A stretch of 64,000 nt of DNA. Origin: Paenibacillus sacheonensis. GTDB taxonomy: Bacteria > Bacillota > Bacilli > Paenibacillales > Paenibacillaceae. The stretch is from contig NZ_JAAAMU010000007.1 of NCBI RefSeq assembly GCF_009909195.1, positions 1 to 64,000 of the forward strand. Reading direction: 5' to 3'. Made by a program: the position numbers and the translations under genes. Below the pieces are notes generated by a model, which was not told the DNA's origin, searched no databases, and saw nothing but the letters and a program-made list of their open reading frames with translations. How positions within the stretch are numbered: the first letter of the stretch is position 1; each line of letters begins with the position of its first letter. Positions 61,823 through 64,000 of the stretch are shown piece after piece.

Positions 61823-61852
61823 AAAAAAAAGCCGCCGGGCTTTCCGGCAGCT
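61823..61852 (-). terminator. Intrinsic terminator after the SDR gene
   Basis: GCTGCCG and CGGCGGC arms with a GAAAGCC loop precede eight T on the minus strand. It lies about 43 bases after the SDR stop. Confidence 0.85.
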
Positions 61853-61894
61853 TAGACATTCATTCGATATGGATTCAAGCGTTCACGCTTTCCT

Positions 61895-62731
61895 TCATTC
61901 GTCCGGAAAATCGGCAGCCCTGCTGACATCGGCCCATTTCTCGGCTTCCGCCGCGCGTTCCTTGGACGACTTCAAAGCGGTTTCCAATGCCGCGGCCCCA
62001 AGCAACAAGCGCAGCGGAGGCTCTGCTTGATCCACGAGCTTAATCAAGATTTGCGCGGCTCGGGCGGGATCCCCGGGTTGTTTGCCGTTGGTTTCTTCCC
62101 GCATCTTGTTTATCGCGCCCACCGTCTGCTCGTAATCCGGTCCGACCTGCGCCCGAACCATGGACGAACCTTGCCAATCGGTACGGAAAGCGCCGGGTTC
62201 TATAATGCTGACTTTAACTCCGAACGGCTTGACTTCGTTATTCAAAACTTCCGAGAACCCTTCCACCGCATATTTCGCCGTTTGATAGGCCCCCATGCCG
62301 GGAGTTCCGCCGACGCGTCCTCCAACCGACGAGAACTGAATAAAATGGCCGCCGCGCTGTTTACGGAAGATCGGAAGCGCCGCCTTGGTTACGTTCACGA
62401 CGCCGAATAAGTTCGTTTCGATCTGCGCCCTGAAATCTTCATCGGTCATTTCTTCGATTGGCGCGCTGTTCGCATAACCGGCATTATTCACGACGATATC
62501 CAGGGAACCGAATTCATCTAAAGCCAGCCGTACCGCTGCTTGGGCCGCTTGCATATCCGTCACGTCCAAGGAACAGGTCCGAACCCGGTCTCCGTAATCG
62601 GAGAGCAGAAACGCGAGTTGTTCGCGATCGCGGGCGGTCGCTACGACCTTATCCCCCGCCGCAAGCACGGCCTGCGTTAGTTCCCGGCCGAAGCCTCGCG
62701 AACTTCCTGTGATGAGCCAAACTTTTGACAT
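61895..62731 (-). CDS. Short-chain dehydrogenase/reductase
   Basis: A 278-residue classical SDR: TGSSRGFGREL binds NADP near the N-terminus, NNAGYANSA, a Ser in FSSVGG and YQTAK for catalysis, and a C-terminal helix rich in Ala/Glu. This type commonly acts on keto or aldehyde groups of unknown identity. CGGAGCGG is upstream of the start. It is a single-gene unit followed by a terminator. Confidence 0.93.
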   Translation of the reverse strand: MSKVWLITGSSRGFGRELTQAVLAAGDKVVATARDREQLAFLLSDYGDRVRTCSLDVTDMQAAQAAVRLALDEFGSLDIVVNNAGYANSAPIEEMTDEDFRAQIETNLFGVVNVTKAALPIFRKQRGGHFIQFSSVGGRVGGTPGMGAYQTAKYAVEGFSEVLNNEVKPFGVKVSIIEPGAFRTDWQGSSMVRAQVGPDYEQTVGAINKMREETNGKQPGDPARAAQILIKLVDQAEPPLRLLLGAAALETALKSSKERAAEAEKWADVSRAADFPDE

Positions 62732-62830
62732 GGTGTATCCGCTCCGTTTCTTGCTCGTGCATCATCGTTTTCTCCATTTGTTACTCTTTTCTCCAAGCCG
62801 CATTCCTATTCAAAAGCTTAAGGCTTCGGT

Positions 62831-63793
62831 TCAATCGAACCCCCAAGCGCCCCTGATCGCTTCCGCCTCTTTCAGCATCCCGTCAATCAGTCCGGCCACC
62901 GTAGGAACATCGTGAATAATGCCGCTGACTTGGCCGGCCAAGCCGAATCCTTCTTCTTCCAGGCCATCATGAATCCAGCGTCTGTTAGCTTGACCGCTGA
63001 CCAGGTTTCGGAGCGCATCATAATGGGGCGTTCTGCGTTCGATATCGAGAATGCGCTCGGCAAAAGCGTTGCGCAGTACCCGCGCCGGATAGCCGATAGA
63101 GGCTTTAATAACCACCGTGTCGGACTCCGAGCTTCTGACCAATGCCCGCTTATAGGATTCGGCTGCATCCACGCATTCCTGCGTCAGGATGAAACGGGTC
63201 CCCATCATAATCCCCTCCGCGCCGAGCGCATGGGCCGCCATCCATCCGCGTCCGTCGCCGATGCCGCCAGCGGCAATCACGGGAATCCCGACCGCATCGA
63301 CTACGCTGGGTACCAACACCATGGTGCCGACGCCGTCACGTCCGAGATGTCCTCCGCCTTCGTTGCCAACCACGACGACTGCCGACGCGCCGCGCTGTTC
63401 GGCCTTCCGCGCTTGTCTGCCCGAGGAGACGAGCACGATAGACGTTATGCCCGTCGGCTCGAGCATATGCAGGATCTCGCTCGGATCTCCGCCCGAGATC
63501 GATACGACCGGGACCTTCTCCTCGACGATAATCTGCAATCGATCGCGGATGTCATGACCGTGCATGCCAAGTGCCAAATTAACTCCGAAGGGCTTGTCCG
63601 TCAACGCGCGCGCGCGATGAATCTCTTCGCGCAGCCTATCGGCGCGCGGAAGACTCATCGCCGTAATCTGACCCAGACCGCCCGCATTGGATACGGCCGC
63701 CGCCAGATCGGCATACCCCAGGTATGCAAGCCCGCCTTGAACGATGGGATATTCGATATGAAGCAGGTCAGTCAACCGCGTGCTCCAATTCAT
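62831..63793 (-). CDS. Nitronate monooxygenase/enoyl-ACP reductase-like flavoprotein
   Basis: A 320-residue FMN-dependent TIM-barrel protein of the nitronate monooxygenase/2-nitropropane dioxygenase family, related to FabK. Landmarks are IVQGGLAYLGYADLAAAVSNAGGLG, GNEGGGHLGRDG with the active-site His, and PVIAAGGIGDGRGWMAAHALGAEGIMMGTRF, the phosphate-binding loop. The start at 63793 has GGGGGAG upstream. It overlaps the end of an upstream SDR gene by four bases (ATGA). Confidence 0.92.
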   Translation of the reverse strand: MNWSTRLTDLLHIEYPIVQGGLAYLGYADLAAAVSNAGGLGQITAMSLPRADRLREEIHRARALTDKPFGVNLALGMHGHDIRDRLQIIVEEKVPVVSISGGDPSEILHMLEPTGITSIVLVSSGRQARKAEQRGASAVVVVGNEGGGHLGRDGVGTMVLVPSVVDAVGIPVIAAGGIGDGRGWMAAHALGAEGIMMGTRFILTQECVDAAESYKRALVRSSESDTVVIKASIGYPARVLRNAFAERILDIERRTPHYDALRNLVSGQANRRWIHDGLEEEGFGLAGQVSGIIHDVPTVAGLIDGMLKEAEAIRGAWGFD

Positions 63794-64000
63794 ATGCTCC
63801 CCCGCCTCTCTTTCCAGTGAGCGAGAAATGCCGCAGGATCGTTCTCCGTCCAGACGCTGGACGGCTTCTGCCATCGCGTCGCTGCAGTACCGTTGATTCC
63901 GAATAGTTCGCCTGTCAGCTCCGGATCCGGCTGCTCCAAGAGCAGCTGAACGAAACGCGCGACATCATCCGTTCCGCCTACGTTCCAATAAGCCGGAAAG
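63790..64000 (-). CDS. Short-chain dehydrogenase, C-terminal fragment
   Basis: Minus-strand codons from the right edge to the TGA at 63790-63792 encode PAYWNVGGTDDVARFVQLLL, then ELTGELFGINGTAATRW and a basic end. The GELFxIxGTAATRW pattern resembles the C-terminus of an SDR of the hydroxyacyl-CoA dehydrogenase/MFE-2 type. The rest lies outside the window. Its stop overlaps the start of the nitronate-monooxygenase-like gene (ATGA), so the two form an operon. Confidence 0.75.
   Translation of the reverse strand, partial: FPAYWNVGGTDDVARFVQLLLEQPDPELTGELFGINGTAATRWQKPSSVWTENDPAAFLAHWKERRGSI

Noticed and set aside
1..64000. tRNA, rRNA or CRISPR loci
   Set aside because: No cloverleaf-like sequence, ribosomal RNA segment, or regular repeat-spacer pattern was seen.

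Overview
The window looks like chromosome of a Paenibacillaceae member (Paenibacillus, Cohnella or a close relative). This rests on family content rather than a marker gene: three-gene sugar transporters (SBP/LplB/LplC type) with a YesM/YesN two-component system, an S-layer-anchored carbohydrate-active protein, a Yxd/Bce peptide-sensing module, DUF4179 sigma/anti-sigma genes, strong AGGAGG-type ribosome binding sites, frequent GTG/TTG starts and moderate GC. No rRNA, tRNA, CRISPR array or prophage was seen. Nearly all genes lie on the minus strand.

Layout. 1-149: right end of an IS3-family element. 194-3695: two-component system followed by a secreted repeat protein. 4057-5859: lone LGFP-repeat protein (+). 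6092-8968: large secreted SLH protein with a glycosidase-like domain. 9180-10299: debris zone with an AraC relic, a Nudix gene and a decayed copy of the same IS3-type end. 10333-17373: YesM/YesN, solute-binding protein and two permeases. 17751-23663: a second transporter operon that also encodes a TauD-type dioxygenase and a sulfatase, behind a leader with two intrinsic terminators. 24190-36684: mostly single metabolic genes and regulators (EEP phosphatase, epimerases, EamA exporter with divergent MocR regulator, C45-type hydrolase, MerR plus oxidoreductase, Nudix, NmrA-like, AraC with divergent GH172). 36810-41842: Yxd/Bce-type ABC transporter, kinase, regulator and YxeA. 42062-43412: mannonate-dehydratase-like enzyme and a small membrane protein. 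43518-47370: heterodimeric ABC exporter behind a 26-codon leader ORF and terminator. 47587-53950: thioredoxin-like protein, hydrolase, SDR with MerR regulon, VOC protein, and a cysteine-synthase-like/nitrilase pair. 54124-58062: small proteins, ECF sigma/anti-sigma pair and two GyrI-like paralogs. 58361-61614: PepV-like peptidase coupled to an unassigned enzyme. 61895-64000: SDR, nitronate-monooxygenase-like protein and the end of another SDR.

The most interesting points are regulatory. The ABC exporter pair has the layout of a ribosome-mediated attenuator: promoter, strong SD, 26-codon ORF, terminator, then the exporter genes. The transporter/dioxygenase/sulfatase operon has a roughly 240-nt leader with two terminator hairpins that share a sequence block and an in-frame Cys-Cys codon pair inside the second hairpin. 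A MerR regulator has matching 19-bp-spacer operators at its own promoter and upstream of an SDR, whose first cistron appears to have decayed.

Other curiosities are a VOC gene cut short by a Gly-to-stop change with intact downstream coding, a thioredoxin with SxxC instead of CxxC, and an exporter whose two ATPase halves show complementary active-site changes. All functions are inferred from motifs and layout; no database search was run.
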